Below, in pieces: positions 1 through 8,651 of a stretch of DNA of 64,000 nucleotides. The first letter of the stretch is position 1. Each line of letters opens with the position of its first letter. The translations under genes and the position numbers were made by a program. Source of the stretch: Mucilaginibacter limnophilus (GTDB lineage: Bacteria; Bacteroidota; Bacteroidia; Sphingobacteriales; Sphingobacteriaceae); the NCBI RefSeq assembly GCF_004005815.1, contig NZ_SACK01000008.1, positions 62,001 to 126,000 of the forward strand. Direction: 5' to 3'. Below the pieces are notes generated by a model, which was given only the letters and a program-made list of their open reading frames with translations, was not told the DNA's origin and ran no database searches.

Positions 1-84
1 TGCCTGGGGCGCGATATTATCGGGCCCGGCAATGGCTGACGTGCAGGCAAGCAAAGCGCCGGCAAGTAAAATTGTGTATCTCAT
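1..84 (-). CDS. Secreted protein, N-terminus only (runs off the window)
   Basis: Twenty-eight codons on the minus strand begin at ATG 84-82 and continue past base 1. The peptide starts MRYTILLAGALLACTSAIAG, a clear signal peptide (short charged start, hydrophobic core, Ala-rich cleavage region), followed by PDNIAPQA. The ATG overlaps the TGA stop of the upstream sialate esterase as ATGA, so the two genes are translationally coupled in one operon. A mature start of the type NIAP.A is common in secreted glycoside hydrolases that begin with a discoidin-like carbohydrate-binding domain. That would fit a glycan-degrading operon, but it is inference from very few residues. Confidence 0.7.
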   Translation of the reverse strand, partial: MRYTILLAGALLACTSAIAGPDNIAPQA

Positions 85-1643
85 AATTCTTCGTTAAGGC
101 GTTTATAGTCGACTTTTATTTTGGCGCCGCTGCCATCATCTGCCCAACCGTCGGTACGGAAAGGCTCGGCCGGCAACCCGGCTTTATTCATAAAGTTTGT
201 AACAGCTGTGTTAGTGAAGGCATAACGTGCAGCAACCGGCTTGGTAACTTTTGCTGAGCTCAGCACCACTTCATCACCTTTTATAACCGCTGTTGCGGGA
301 TAAAAAACGGCATCCTCACCGGCAATAAAAAACTCAGCAGGAGCTTTTTTGTCGGCAGTAGCTAATCCCCCATCAAGCGTCTTGCTTTTGTATGATACGA
401 TGATCTGGTTGCCATCAACCCTAATCTTGTTAAGCTGCGGGCCAAGGTATTGTACGTTGCCGAAGCCGTAATCTTTATTCAGCGCGATTCTTGCCAAACG
501 CAGGCCAATTGGTTTTTTACGGCGCGGGTGCAGGTTGCGCGGCGCGTCCGGATCGTCGGTAGTTACTACCATTTCGGTGTTTTTAAGCTTACGTACATTT
601 GCCTGCGCTTCGCGGAAAATGGCGTAATCAAAAGCTTTCGGATCTTCATTGTTCCAATAAAACGAAGGCACTTGCACAAGGTAGAACGGCAAATCGCCCT
701 GGCCGAAATCACTGCGCCAGCCTTTTATCATAGCCGTTAGCAGACGTGTGTATTTGTTTTTGTCATTACGGTTAAACTCGCCCTGATACCATATAAAACC
801 TTTAATGCTTAAGCCTGCCAGCGGATGTATCATTGCATTGTACAGCAAGGTTGGGCGGGTAACTTTTTCAAAGGTGAAGCCGCCATCAATTACTTCTTTT
901 GATTTGGGGCTGTTATCGTACTCACGCAGGTACTTGTTATATAGCACGGTGTCGGCTTCCATTATTTTACGGTTTGTCCACGCCTGAGCGGTTGACGCGC
1001 CTATGGTTGACAGCACCACCCCTACCGGCAGCTTAGTGTTTTTGTGTATCTCGCTGGCAAAGTAATATGCTACAGCGCTAAAACGGCCGGCAGTTTCAGG
1101 TGTGCATATTTGCCATTTACCTTTTACTTCGTCAAACGGCTGCGCCTTAAAGTTTAAATCGGTATAAAAAAGCCTGATATTAGGAAAGTTCGCCTTAGGT
1201 ACTTCGTGCTGCCAGTCGATAACGCCATTGTTCTTGCCCTCTTCTCCCTTAAGCGAATATTGCATATTTGATTGACCGCTTGCTATCCATACCTCTCCTA
1301 TCAGCAGGTTGTTAAGGGTAATAGTTTTTGCACCATCGGTTATCACCAGTGTATGCGGTGTAAAATCGCCCGGTTTTGCTTTAGGCACTTTTATGGCTCC
1401 CCGCCAGTGGCCTGCGGTATCGGCCTCAATGGTGGTTTGCTTGCCTGTCCAGTCGCCTTTTATGGTGATCTTGTCGCCCGGGCTGGCTTTGCCCCATATA
1501 GTGAACGGTTTGTTTTGCTGCATCACCATATTGCTTTGAAACAAATTGGCGGTTTTAAAGGCAGCAGTGTCGGCAGTAGCGGCAAAAACCACAGCGTTAA
1601 TACAAACTGATAAAAAAAGCAGAAGGGTAAATTTAATTTTCAT
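81..1643 (-). CDS. Sialate O-acetylesterase (SGNH-type, secreted)
   Basis: A 520-residue secreted carbohydrate esterase. Residues 1-21 form a signal peptide ending near VVFAA. The SGNH catalytic block is GQSNM at about 123-127 with Ser125 as the likely nucleophile, and a conserved FIWYQGEFN segment lies near residue 290. The N-terminal 100 residues are a beta-rich module and the C-terminus resembles the usual beta domain of this family. Length and domain order fit bacterial sialate-9-O-acetylesterase-like enzymes (DUF303/SASA), which remove acetyl groups from sialic acid or from plant glycans such as xylan. The substrate cannot be decided here. It is divergent from a GntR regulator and followed by another secreted protein with an ATGA overlap, which suggests a small glycan-utilisation operon. 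Confidence 0.88.
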   Translation of the reverse strand: MKIKFTLLLFLSVCINAVVFAATADTAAFKTANLFQSNMVMQQNKPFTIWGKASPGDKITIKGDWTGKQTTIEADTAGHWRGAIKVPKAKPGDFTPHTLVITDGAKTITLNNLLIGEVWIASGQSNMQYSLKGEEGKNNGVIDWQHEVPKANFPNIRLFYTDLNFKAQPFDEVKGKWQICTPETAGRFSAVAYYFASEIHKNTKLPVGVVLSTIGASTAQAWTNRKIMEADTVLYNKYLREYDNSPKSKEVIDGGFTFEKVTRPTLLYNAMIHPLAGLSIKGFIWYQGEFNRNDKNKYTRLLTAMIKGWRSDFGQGDLPFYLVQVPSFYWNNEDPKAFDYAIFREAQANVRKLKNTEMVVTTDDPDAPRNLHPRRKKPIGLRLARIALNKDYGFGNVQYLGPQLNKIRVDGNQIIVSYKSKTLDGGLATADKKAPAEFFIAGEDAVFYPATAVIKGDEVVLSSAKVTKPVAARYAFTNTAVTNFMNKAGLPAEPFRTDGWADDGSGAKIKVDYKRLNEEL

Positions 1644-1889
1644 GATTACGATTTGATTTTAAGGAAGAAGGTTTCACGCCAATGCAGTGATAAACGGCAA
1701 GTCACTTTAAAAAGCACCGGTTTTGGCAACCCCATAAACAATTTAATTGGTTAATATATCCGCAAATGTAATCAAGACGTGGTAAACCCGCTTGCTTAAC
1801 TGCTATGTTGTAATTATTTTACAAAACAATTTAGCAGCGCAATTATAAATTAAATTTTTCATATTATTGTATGTACATAATAACATGTA

Positions 1890-1921
1890 TTTGTGTCTAT
1901 ACATATTTTATAGTATGTTTG
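1890..1921 (+). promoter_or_regulatory. Bacteroidota-type promoter of the GntR gene
   Basis: TTTG at 1890-1893, a 20-bp spacer, then TATGTTTG at 1914-1921. Both match the Bacteroidota sigma factor consensus (TTTG / TAnnTTTG). Transcription would start near 1928, giving a leader of about 57 nt before the ATG at 1986. Confidence 0.6.
1894..1903. promoter_or_regulatory. HutC-type GntR operator candidate
   Basis: TGTCTATACA (reverse complement TGTATAGACA) contains GTCTATAC, an exact match to the GTNTANAC consensus of HutC-subfamily GntR regulators. It sits wholly inside the 20-bp spacer of the GntR promoter, where bound repressor would block RNA polymerase. Autorepression by the adjacent GntR/UTRA protein is the simple inference. 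Confidence 0.5.
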
Positions 1922-1985
1922 CTCTACATGTTGCAATTATTTAATTTGCTGTTTATTTTAAACTCAACCAATATCAACCCAAACA

Positions 1986-2717
1986 ATGCAATTCAAAATC
2001 GATCATAAAAGTCCGATTCCGCTACATATTCAAGCAGAAAACCTGCTGCGCGAACTTATTGACGACCCGCAGTACCAGGGCGGCAAGTTTTTGCCGAACG
2101 AGGTGAACCTGTCAAAGCAACTGGCTATTTCACGCACTACTTTACGCCAGGCGCTTAACAAGCTTGTTTACGAAGGTTTGCTTACCCGTAAAAAAGGCGT
2201 GGGCACTAAAGTAGCACAGCCCTCGGTTAGTTCAAAATCAATGAATTGGCTTAGCTTTTCGCAGGAAATGAAAGCAAGGGGTATTCCTATTAAAAATTTC
2301 GAGCTGCACCTAAGTTGGGTTTTTCCTGAGGAAAAGGTTGCTAATTTTTTCGAGATAAAAACTGATAAAAAGATATTAAAACTTGAACGCCTGCGCGGCC
2401 GCAACGAAGGTCCGTTTGTGTACTTTGTGTCCTATTTCCACCCGCGTGTTGGCCTTACCGGCGAAGAGGATTTCACCCGCCCGCTTTATGAGATACTGGA
2501 GAAAGAGCACATGGTGATCGCCCAGTTATCCAAAGAAGAAATAAGCGCGCGGGCTGCTGATAAGCTGATATCAGGTAAGCTTGATACCGAACTGGGTAGC
2601 CCTATATTGTTGCGTAAAAGGTTTGTTTACGATCAGGCCGACCGTCCAATCGAATACAACCTGGGTTACTACCGCGCCGACAGCTTTGTTTATACTGTAG
2701 AAAGTCGGCGCGAATAA
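1986..2717 (+). CDS. GntR family transcriptional regulator, HutC/UTRA type
   Basis: A 243-residue DNA-binding regulator. Residues 10-75 form the winged helix-turn-helix, including ISRTTLRQALNKLVYEGLL and the wing TRKKGVGT. Residues of about 90-235 form a UTRA ligand-binding domain, recognisable from LERLRGRNEGPF and the terminal RPIEYNLGYYRADSF block. UTRA regulators sense small metabolites, often sugars or sugar phosphates, and release DNA on binding. It is divergent from the sialate esterase operon, which is the likely target, and a HutC-type operator lies in its own promoter. The ligand cannot be predicted. The start at 1986 gives the usual N-terminus of the family. Confidence 0.9.
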   Translation: MQFKIDHKSPIPLHIQAENLLRELIDDPQYQGGKFLPNEVNLSKQLAISRTTLRQALNKLVYEGLLTRKKGVGTKVAQPSVSSKSMNWLSFSQEMKARGIPIKNFELHLSWVFPEEKVANFFEIKTDKKILKLERLRGRNEGPFVYFVSYFHPRVGLTGEEDFTRPLYEILEKEHMVIAQLSKEEISARAADKLISGKLDTELGSPILLRKRFVYDQADRPIEYNLGYYRADSFVYTVESRRE

Positions 2718-2731
2718 TACTATCAGCAGAA

Positions 2732-4648
2732 ATGGCAATACTGATACTTCCTGTTTGCTTTGTCGTCATAACTTTAAATCTTGCTTTGTATTCGGATGCT
2801 ATTATAAATAAGCGCGAGCTTTTATTAAAAGCAATATTGAGTTTCTGCTTCCTTGTGGTTTTATTTACTGAGGTACTAAGTTATTTAATTGCTCTAAACT
2901 TTAAGAGTATACTTATTTGCTGGAGTGCAGTATTAATAGCAGGCATCAGCAATTTGATTTGGCATAAAAAATATCTTAGCCGTCAGTGTACTACAATTTA
3001 TGATGGCTTAAAATTCGAATTAAATAACATCTCTTTACCAATGAGATGGATAATGGGCTGTAGTGCGCTTTTAATAATAGCTATATTTTTCCAAGGAGTT
3101 ATCTACCCCCCCAATAATTGGGATTCGATGACCTACCATATGGCAAGGATATCAAGTTGGATAAGCCATAACTCTGTTGAGAATTACCCTACGCATATTA
3201 TTCGGCAACTATACCAGCCACCTTTTGCGGAGTTTTTAATACTACACATAAATCTTTTATCGGGCAGTGATTTTTTTTCCAATTCGGTACAGTTCTGGTT
3301 CATGCTTTTCACATTAGCAGCCATTACCACTGTAGCTAAATCTCTGGGACTGAATGCCAAATTTCAATATTTAACCGCCTTATTGGTTATTTCTTTACCT
3401 GAAGTTGTTTTACAGTCATCAAGTACCCAAAACGATCTGGTGATAACTTTTTTTGTTATCGCTGCGATGTATTTCGCCATAAAAGCGGTTACCTACCATA
3501 ACTTACACTATTACCTTCCTTTTGGACTGGCTACAGGATTGGCAATGTTAACCAAAGGCACTGCTTACATATACCTCTTCCCTGTATTATTAATTGCAGC
3601 GTTGTATGTGTTATATAAAATTGTAAAATACAAAATCTATATACACCTGGTTTATGGCATAACTGCTCTGATTATTGCTGCTACAGTTAATATTCCACAT
3701 TGGCAACGAAACTATACCTTAACCGGCAGTGTGCTGGGTGTTGACAAAAATGAAAGCAGGTTATATGCTAACGAACACATGTCAGGCATGTTATTGCTTT
3801 CAAATCTCATAAAAAATGGCGGACTGCATATTGGGATAAAGGGAGACAGCCATATATCAAACTTTACTGATACAATCATCCATAAACTGCATAGTGCCGT
3901 TAACATTAATGTTGACGACCCTGCACTTAACTATCTTAAAATAAAATACAGTACTCAAGCATCTGCTGCACATGAAGACAGTGCAAGGAATCCATTTCAA
4001 TTCATACTTATTATTATTGCATTTATCGTGGTCACCTACCATGCTTTAAAAAATAGAAAGCATGCGGTAGCAGCAGTTTTGATGTTTACTATAATATTAC
4101 AGGTACTACTTTTTTGCGCTTATCTCAAATGGCAGCCCTGGCATTCTCGACTGCATATTACTATGTTTGTTTTAGCGCTGCCTGTTATTTGCTATGCTGC
4201 TTCAATTAGTAATTTATTCAAAAAAACAGTCAAGATTATACTTCCAATAATATTGCTGTACGCAACGCTTATTGTTATAGATAACAACCTTCGCCCACTT
4301 AAACCTGCTTATTTGCGTCAGGACAGATATCAAAAGTACTTTGTAGCTAAACCCGATGCTTATTATGAATATTTAACCGTAAAAAAACAGATTGAACAAT
4401 CGGATTTTAAAAACATCGGATTAATTATTGGTGCTGACGACTGGCAGTATCCGCTTTTTGCTGATTGCTATTCGCAAACTATCAACCCGGTGCACATTAA
4501 TGTAAGTAATTACACAGTAAAAGCCGGCAAGCGCGGAAATATAGATTGTATTGTATCTACAACCATTAATAAACCTAAAATAACTTACAGAGGAAAGGAT
4601 TTTTACAATCAAAATCCACAGAACAAGATCATAAGTATTTACAAGTAA
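2732..4648 (+). CDS. GT-C-like polytopic membrane protein (glycosyltransferase 39-like)
   Basis: A 638-residue integral membrane protein with roughly ten or more hydrophobic helices. After the third or fourth helix comes a loop with NNWDSMTYHMARI, an acidic residue in the first periplasmic loop as expected for GT-C enzymes that use polyprenyl-phosphate sugars, followed by YPTHIIRQLYQPP. The C-terminal 100 residues form a soluble domain. The layout resembles ArnT/PMT-type transferases, but overall similarity cannot be tested here and the substrate is unknown. The gene begins 14 bp after the GntR stop and is followed within 40 bp by a GT2 of the polyprenyl-phosphate type. That enzyme could supply the lipid-linked sugar, which makes a two-step donor/transferase pair plausible. 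Confidence 0.65.
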   Translation: MAILILPVCFVVITLNLALYSDAIINKRELLLKAILSFCFLVVLFTEVLSYLIALNFKSILICWSAVLIAGISNLIWHKKYLSRQCTTIYDGLKFELNNISLPMRWIMGCSALLIIAIFFQGVIYPPNNWDSMTYHMARISSWISHNSVENYPTHIIRQLYQPPFAEFLILHINLLSGSDFFSNSVQFWFMLFTLAAITTVAKSLGLNAKFQYLTALLVISLPEVVLQSSSTQNDLVITFFVIAAMYFAIKAVTYHNLHYYLPFGLATGLAMLTKGTAYIYLFPVLLIAALYVLYKIVKYKIYIHLVYGITALIIAATVNIPHWQRNYTLTGSVLGVDKNESRLYANEHMSGMLLLSNLIKNGGLHIGIKGDSHISNFTDTIIHKLHSAVNINVDDPALNYLKIKYSTQASAAHEDSARNPFQFILIIIAFIVVTYHALKNRKHAVAAVLMFTIILQVLLFCAYLKWQPWHSRLHITMFVLALPVICYAASISNLFKKTVKIILPIILLYATLIVIDNNLRPLKPAYLRQDRYQKYFVAKPDAYYEYLTVKKQIEQSDFKNIGLIIGADDWQYPLFADCYSQTINPVHINVSNYTVKAGKRGNIDCIVSTTINKPKITYRGKDFYNQNPQNKIISIYK

Positions 4649-4686
4649 AATATTTTTTATATATTTAGTTTTTCCCGATCCCCTAA

Positions 4687-5412
4687 ATGTCATTTAACAA
4701 ACTGTCGATCATTGTCCCGGCATATAACGAAGGCCGCACGATACACCTTATCCTTGATAAAATTAAAGAAGTTGACCTTGTTAATAATATCAACAAAGAA
4801 GTGATTATTGTAAACGATCATTCAACAGATGATACCGAAGCTGCTATTCACCGTTACATTGCCGCTAATCCGGAACTTGACATTAAGTACTATTTTCATG
4901 AAGTAAACAAAGGTAAGGGCGCCGCGTTGCATACCGGTATCAGCAAGGCTACAGGCGAATATCTTATTATCCAGGACGCCGACCTGGAGTATGATCCGCA
5001 AGAATATAACCACATTTTGAAACCGGTAGTTTCAGGCTTCGCGGATGTGGTTTATGGCTCACGCTTTATGGGCGGTCGGCCGCACCGTATATTGTTCTTC
5101 TGGCATACTATAGGTAATAAATTTTTAACCACCTTATCAAACGCATGCACCAATCTAAATCTTACAGACATGGAAACGTGTTACAAGCTATTTAATACCA
5201 AGATCATACAATCATTAACCTTGCGTGAAAAACGTTTTGGTTTTGAGCCTGAAGTAACCACTAAAATTTCGCGTGTGCCAAAAATCAGGATATATGAAGT
5301 TGGTATTTCTTACTACGGCCGTACCTATGAAGAAGGTAAAAAAATAGGCTGGAAAGACGGTTTCAGGGCGATATACTGTATTCTGAAATACGGCATGTTC
5401 GGCGCTCAGTAA
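4687..5412 (+). CDS. Glycosyltransferase family 2, dolichol/polyprenyl-phosphate type
   Basis: A 241-residue cytoplasmic GT-A enzyme. The N-terminus has IIVPAYNEG at about 8-16, VNDHSTDDT for nucleotide binding, and the metal-binding DADLEYDPQEY. The segment VVYGSRFMGG followed by TDMETCYKLF is typical of DPM1-like polyprenyl-phosphate sugar synthases. There are no C-terminal membrane helices, so it is the soluble single-domain form. It probably charges a lipid carrier with a hexose. It follows the GT-C-like membrane protein, its likely user. Its stop lies 1 bp from the stop of the convergent GT2 gene. Confidence 0.85.
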   Translation: MSFNKLSIIVPAYNEGRTIHLILDKIKEVDLVNNINKEVIIVNDHSTDDTEAAIHRYIAANPELDIKYYFHEVNKGKGAALHTGISKATGEYLIIQDADLEYDPQEYNHILKPVVSGFADVVYGSRFMGGRPHRILFFWHTIGNKFLTTLSNACTNLNLTDMETCYKLFNTKIIQSLTLREKRFGFEPEVTTKISRVPKIRIYEVGISYYGRTYEEGKKIGWKDGFRAIYCILKYGMFGAQ

Positions 5413-5413
5413 A

Positions 5414-6223
5414 TCAGCGTTTCTTATTAAAGTATTTGTGCCAGGCGTACTTCAGCATTGAGCGGAAAGGCTTTTGCTTGTCGCGTTCGTAGGCGTGCAC
5501 TTCATCAGTTAGTGTTAAAAACACTTGTATAACCAAATCGGGATGCTTCCTGTAGATGTATTCGCATGCGGCTTTATAACGCGCCACACTATCGGCATTG
5601 GTTAAAGAGGCGTTGCGGACGCGGTAATCAAACAATATTTCGTCCACATAAAAAAACCTGAAACCGGCTTTGTAAGCGCTTATCCAAAGTTCCCAGTCTT
5701 CCTGCCCTTTACGCAGCACCTCGCCCTCATCAAAGCCACCGGTAGTTTCCCAAACTTGCCGGCGCACCATGGCACACATGTCGATATAATTACGCGCCAT
5801 CAGTTTAGATAAATTCAGTTCGCCGGATTTAAATAACGGCTTCGATGAATCGCCGAAGAATTGGGCGTTGCCATAAACAATGTCAGCTTTTCCGGCATCC
5901 AGTATTTCTAAGCCTTTTTCTATAAATCGTGGCAGTATCTTATTATCACTATCCAAAAAAAGAAGGTATTTGCCTGATGAATTACGAATAGCCGTATTAC
6001 GCGCCGCACCGGGACCTTTATTTTCTTGTCGTATAACTTTGATGCCCGATTGCTTTTCTAACGCCAATAAGGCTTCCAACGATTGCAGGTCAGTCGAGCC
6101 ATCGTCAGTAATTATCACTTCGCACGTAATATCTGTACGGTTTAAAAAAGTCTGCACGCTGTTAACGGCGTCGTTAATATAATTGCCCGCGTTGTAAAAG
6201 GGTATAATTACAGATACATCCAT
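5414..6223 (-). CDS. Glycosyltransferase family 2
   Basis: A 269-residue GT2. SVIIPFYNAG opens the Rossmann-like domain, DDGSTD follows at about 41-46, and FLDSDNKI is the DXD-type metal site. A later KGQEDWELW block matches the acceptor-side motif of this family (ED acting as base). The C-terminus is basic (KYAWHKYFNKKR) and may touch the membrane. It is the last gene of a six-gene minus-strand run from 10967 to 5414. Its start codon overlaps the stop of the preceding GT2 at 6223, so it is translationally coupled. The acceptor is unknown; the context points to surface polysaccharide or lipid-linked oligosaccharide assembly. Confidence 0.85.
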   Translation of the reverse strand: MDVSVIIPFYNAGNYINDAVNSVQTFLNRTDITCEVIITDDGSTDLQSLEALLALEKQSGIKVIRQENKGPGAARNTAIRNSSGKYLLFLDSDNKILPRFIEKGLEILDAGKADIVYGNAQFFGDSSKPLFKSGELNLSKLMARNYIDMCAMVRRQVWETTGGFDEGEVLRKGQEDWELWISAYKAGFRFFYVDEILFDYRVRNASLTNADSVARYKAACEYIYRKHPDLVIQVFLTLTDEVHAYERDKQKPFRSMLKYAWHKYFNKKR

Positions 6224-6972
6224 TAAAACAGCTTCCTTTTAATTTTACGAAACAATTTATTGATATAATAATACGGCAAGTATAAACTGCTTTTATACTT
6301 AACAACCAGTTTTTTACGGTCGGCAAAGTTGGCCAGGTACTCGGGGTGCTGCTGCCACTGCCCGCTTACGCCACTTGTGTTAAATTTAGCAATAACCCTC
6401 GGTATATATTGTGAGAACACGCCCCAGGCAAAAATCTTCAAATTAAAATCCCAGTCGGCACATACCTTATACCGGGTATCGTAAAAATCAACATTAAAAA
6501 CCGCGCGATGATAAAATATCGCCTGGTGGCAAATGCAGCGTTCTATTACCAAGTCCCAAAAGTTATAATTTATATAGCGTTCACGTTTGCCTTCGGTTGT
6601 AACCACATCCCCAAACACCACCTGCACATTGGGCAAACTATTTATTACGTCTACAATATCCTTCAGCACATTTTCATCATGCAATTCATCATCGCTGCCT
6701 AAAAAATACAGCCAGTTACCTTTTGCCTGCCATATACCTTTGTTCATGGCATCATAAATGCCATTATCTTTTTCGGACGTTACCTTAATAGAAGGATTTT
6801 TAAAGGACTGGATAATTTCCACCGTATCATCATCAGAAAGCCCATCTATCACCAATATCTCAAACACCGGAAACGTTTGCCTGAGCACACTCTGCAGGCA
6901 GCTACTTATAGTTGCAGCGCTGTTGTATGCCGGTATAATTATCGAAAAGCGTATGTCATAACCGGTATCCAT
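6223..6972 (-). CDS. Glycosyltransferase family 2 (WcaA-like)
   Basis: A 249-residue GT2. FSIIIPAYNSAATI lies at about 9-22, VIDGLSDDDT binds the nucleotide, and FLGSDDELHD is the metal-binding motif. The sequence DNGIYDAMNKGI is typical of WcaA/colanic-acid-like transferases, as is the central CADWDFNLKIF block. The basic tail KLFRKIKRKLF suggests peripheral membrane contact. Its start overlaps the end of the upstream DUF5672 gene by 17 bp and its stop touches the next GT2, so the genes are tightly coupled. Which sugar it moves cannot be read from the sequence. Confidence 0.85.
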   Translation of the reverse strand: MDTGYDIRFSIIIPAYNSAATISSCLQSVLRQTFPVFEILVIDGLSDDDTVEIIQSFKNPSIKVTSEKDNGIYDAMNKGIWQAKGNWLYFLGSDDELHDENVLKDIVDVINSLPNVQVVFGDVVTTEGKRERYINYNFWDLVIERCICHQAIFYHRAVFNVDFYDTRYKVCADWDFNLKIFAWGVFSQYIPRVIAKFNTSGVSGQWQQHPEYLANFADRKKLVVKYKSSLYLPYYYINKLFRKIKRKLF

Positions 6973-7777
6973 AGCTCTCTATAAAAGGTTTCCAAAAAGG
7001 CAGGTCATAACGCCACCACGCATGGCAGCCCATAGGCAATTTACCCTCGTTTATGCGGTAAAGCACATCAGGATGCGTTTCAAAGCTAAAGCGGCAGGCA
7101 TCTTCAACAGGCGCCATTTTAAAATTGTCTTTGGCCAGGTAATCATGTATCAGCTTATCTTCATATAAAAAACCGGCCCTTTGTATGGTAGCATTCTCGT
7201 TATTAAAAATGCTTTTCATTTTCGCCAATACGCGTAATACTTTAAATATTGGTTTCTTTAACTTCATAATGAAGCCCTGCTTTCGTATGGCTGAATGTTT
7301 TTTCTGATCGATGTAATAAACGTTTTTTAATCCGGCTTGTATAGCGGATATCTTTCGTAACGAAAACCCAGAATTACCAATGCCGGTTATTTCGGTGCCC
7401 GCTTCGTTAAGCCATGGCGCGCCAATGTAATCGTAACCTTTGTTGCACCAGTGATTTAAATCGTCGGTAAACACAAAGGCATCTAATTCATAAGTAAGCA
7501 TGTACATATATTGGCTGAACAAGCTGTAAAAGTACTGACTAAGTTTCAGCTTGTTATAATTGAGCTTACTGGCAAACCATTCAGGGTTGATATATTTTAT
7601 TTCAAATTCAGGTACTACCGCGTTATACGCAGTCATATCAAGTCCTTTAGGAGCTATCACATAAATAGGATGATTACCCAACACGCGAAAACACTGCCTG
7701 AACGACACCAGTTCATAATATTCCGGGTTCGGGCTGTGTACAGGTATAACTATGCAAACCTTGCCGGCCATTACCAT
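6956..7777 (-). CDS. DUF5672 family protein (putative glycosyltransferase)
   Basis: A 273-residue cytoplasmic protein. The region VCIVIPVHSP, the central YELDAFVFTDDLNHW and YDYIGAPWLNE match the DUF5672 family, which occurs in glycan clusters and has a GT-like alpha/beta fold. The DDLNHW motif may serve as a DXD-like site, though this is inference. The C-terminus has GCHAWWRYDLPFW, also characteristic. The gene overlaps the upstream GT2 by 7 bp and the downstream GT2 by 17 bp, so all three are co-translated. Function beyond a likely role in glycan assembly is unknown. Confidence 0.75.
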   Translation of the reverse strand: MVMAGKVCIVIPVHSPNPEYYELVSFRQCFRVLGNHPIYVIAPKGLDMTAYNAVVPEFEIKYINPEWFASKLNYNKLKLSQYFYSLFSQYMYMLTYELDAFVFTDDLNHWCNKGYDYIGAPWLNEAGTEITGIGNSGFSLRKISAIQAGLKNVYYIDQKKHSAIRKQGFIMKLKKPIFKVLRVLAKMKSIFNNENATIQRAGFLYEDKLIHDYLAKDNFKMAPVEDACRFSFETHPDVLYRINEGKLPMGCHAWWRYDLPFWKPFIESYGYRL

Positions 7778-8640
7778 GTTACCTTTTCACGAATATACCT
7801 CTTGATAAAGCTGTTTAAAACACCCTGCTTCTGTTTACCGGCTTGATTTGAAGCCTTTATCTGCCTTTGCCAAAAGCGTACGGTACGCAAAAATTCTTTC
7901 AAACTGAACTTTACTTTGGCAAGGTCAATGTTTTCAAGAACATGAATACCTTCAGTAAGCCAGTAATTGTTTTCCCGGGCTGTGCGCGACAGGTTATGGT
8001 GGTACCATCTGAAATAATTAAGCTTTTGGGCATTGAACGCCATATCAGCACGCTGCAATAATTTAACGTAAAATATCCAGTCGCCGCAGGCTTTATATTG
8101 TTTTATTCCGCTGATAATTTCTGCCGCTATATCCCGGCGTATAATGGCCGAGCTGACATTCTGAACAGTGCATTGTATGCTCATGTAACCGCTTATCTCA
8201 TCGGTACCTTTGCGAAAAAACGATTGCCGGTGTATGGAAAGGTCCTCTCCGGCGTTGCCCTTATCATCAACCCAAACAGAACCGCAAAAAACAATACCCG
8301 CGCTTTTATACTGCCCTGCAAGGGTTATCAATGTCTCAAGAAAGTTGGGCCCGGCATAATCATCACTCTCGGCTATCCATATCCACTGTCCGGTGGCTTC
8401 GGCTATGCCCTTTTCCCATTGTGTAAATGGGCTGCCGCTGTTGGTTTCATTACACAATATCTTACTTACCTTTTCATTCCCCCGATAGGTTTCGATGATT
8501 TCCTTGCTGTTATCTGTTGAACAATCGTCAAGTATAATAACTTCAAAATTGGTATATGTTTGCGTAAGTATGCTGTCTATCCGCTGGCGCAGGTAGCGTG
8601 CATGATTATAATTAGGTATTATAACTGATACCTGTGGCAT
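7771..8640 (-). CDS. Glycosyltransferase family 2
   Basis: A 289-residue GT2. SVIIPNYNHARYL lies near the N-terminus, LDDCSTDNS binds the nucleotide sugar, and WIAESDDYAG provides the metal site. ACGDWIFYVKLL is the conserved acceptor-binding block. The C-terminal 80 residues are basic and Gln/Lys-rich, probably amphipathic. Family members transfer single sugars to lipid-linked or polysaccharide acceptors. It lies 11 bp downstream of the SGNH-like gene and overlaps the DUF5672 gene by 7 bp. Confidence 0.85.
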   Translation of the reverse strand: MPQVSVIIPNYNHARYLRQRIDSILTQTYTNFEVIILDDCSTDNSKEIIETYRGNEKVSKILCNETNSGSPFTQWEKGIAEATGQWIWIAESDDYAGPNFLETLITLAGQYKSAGIVFCGSVWVDDKGNAGEDLSIHRQSFFRKGTDEISGYMSIQCTVQNVSSAIIRRDIAAEIISGIKQYKACGDWIFYVKLLQRADMAFNAQKLNYFRWYHHNLSRTARENNYWLTEGIHVLENIDLAKVKFSLKEFLRTVRFWQRQIKASNQAGKQKQGVLNSFIKRYIREKVTW

Positions 8641-8651
8641 ACTAAATAACG

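Larger units (their letters stand above)
1644..1985. promoter_or_regulatory. Divergent intergenic region between esterase and GntR gene
   Basis: This 342-bp gene-free stretch is AT-rich. It holds the GntR promoter and operator described separately, plus a cluster of small palindromes (ATGTACAT, ACATGTAT) at about 1870-1890. On the minus strand a TACATTTG box (CAAATGTA at 1763-1770) fits the -7 element of a promoter for the esterase operon, but I see no good -33 partner for it. No other gene is visible. Confidence 0.5.
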
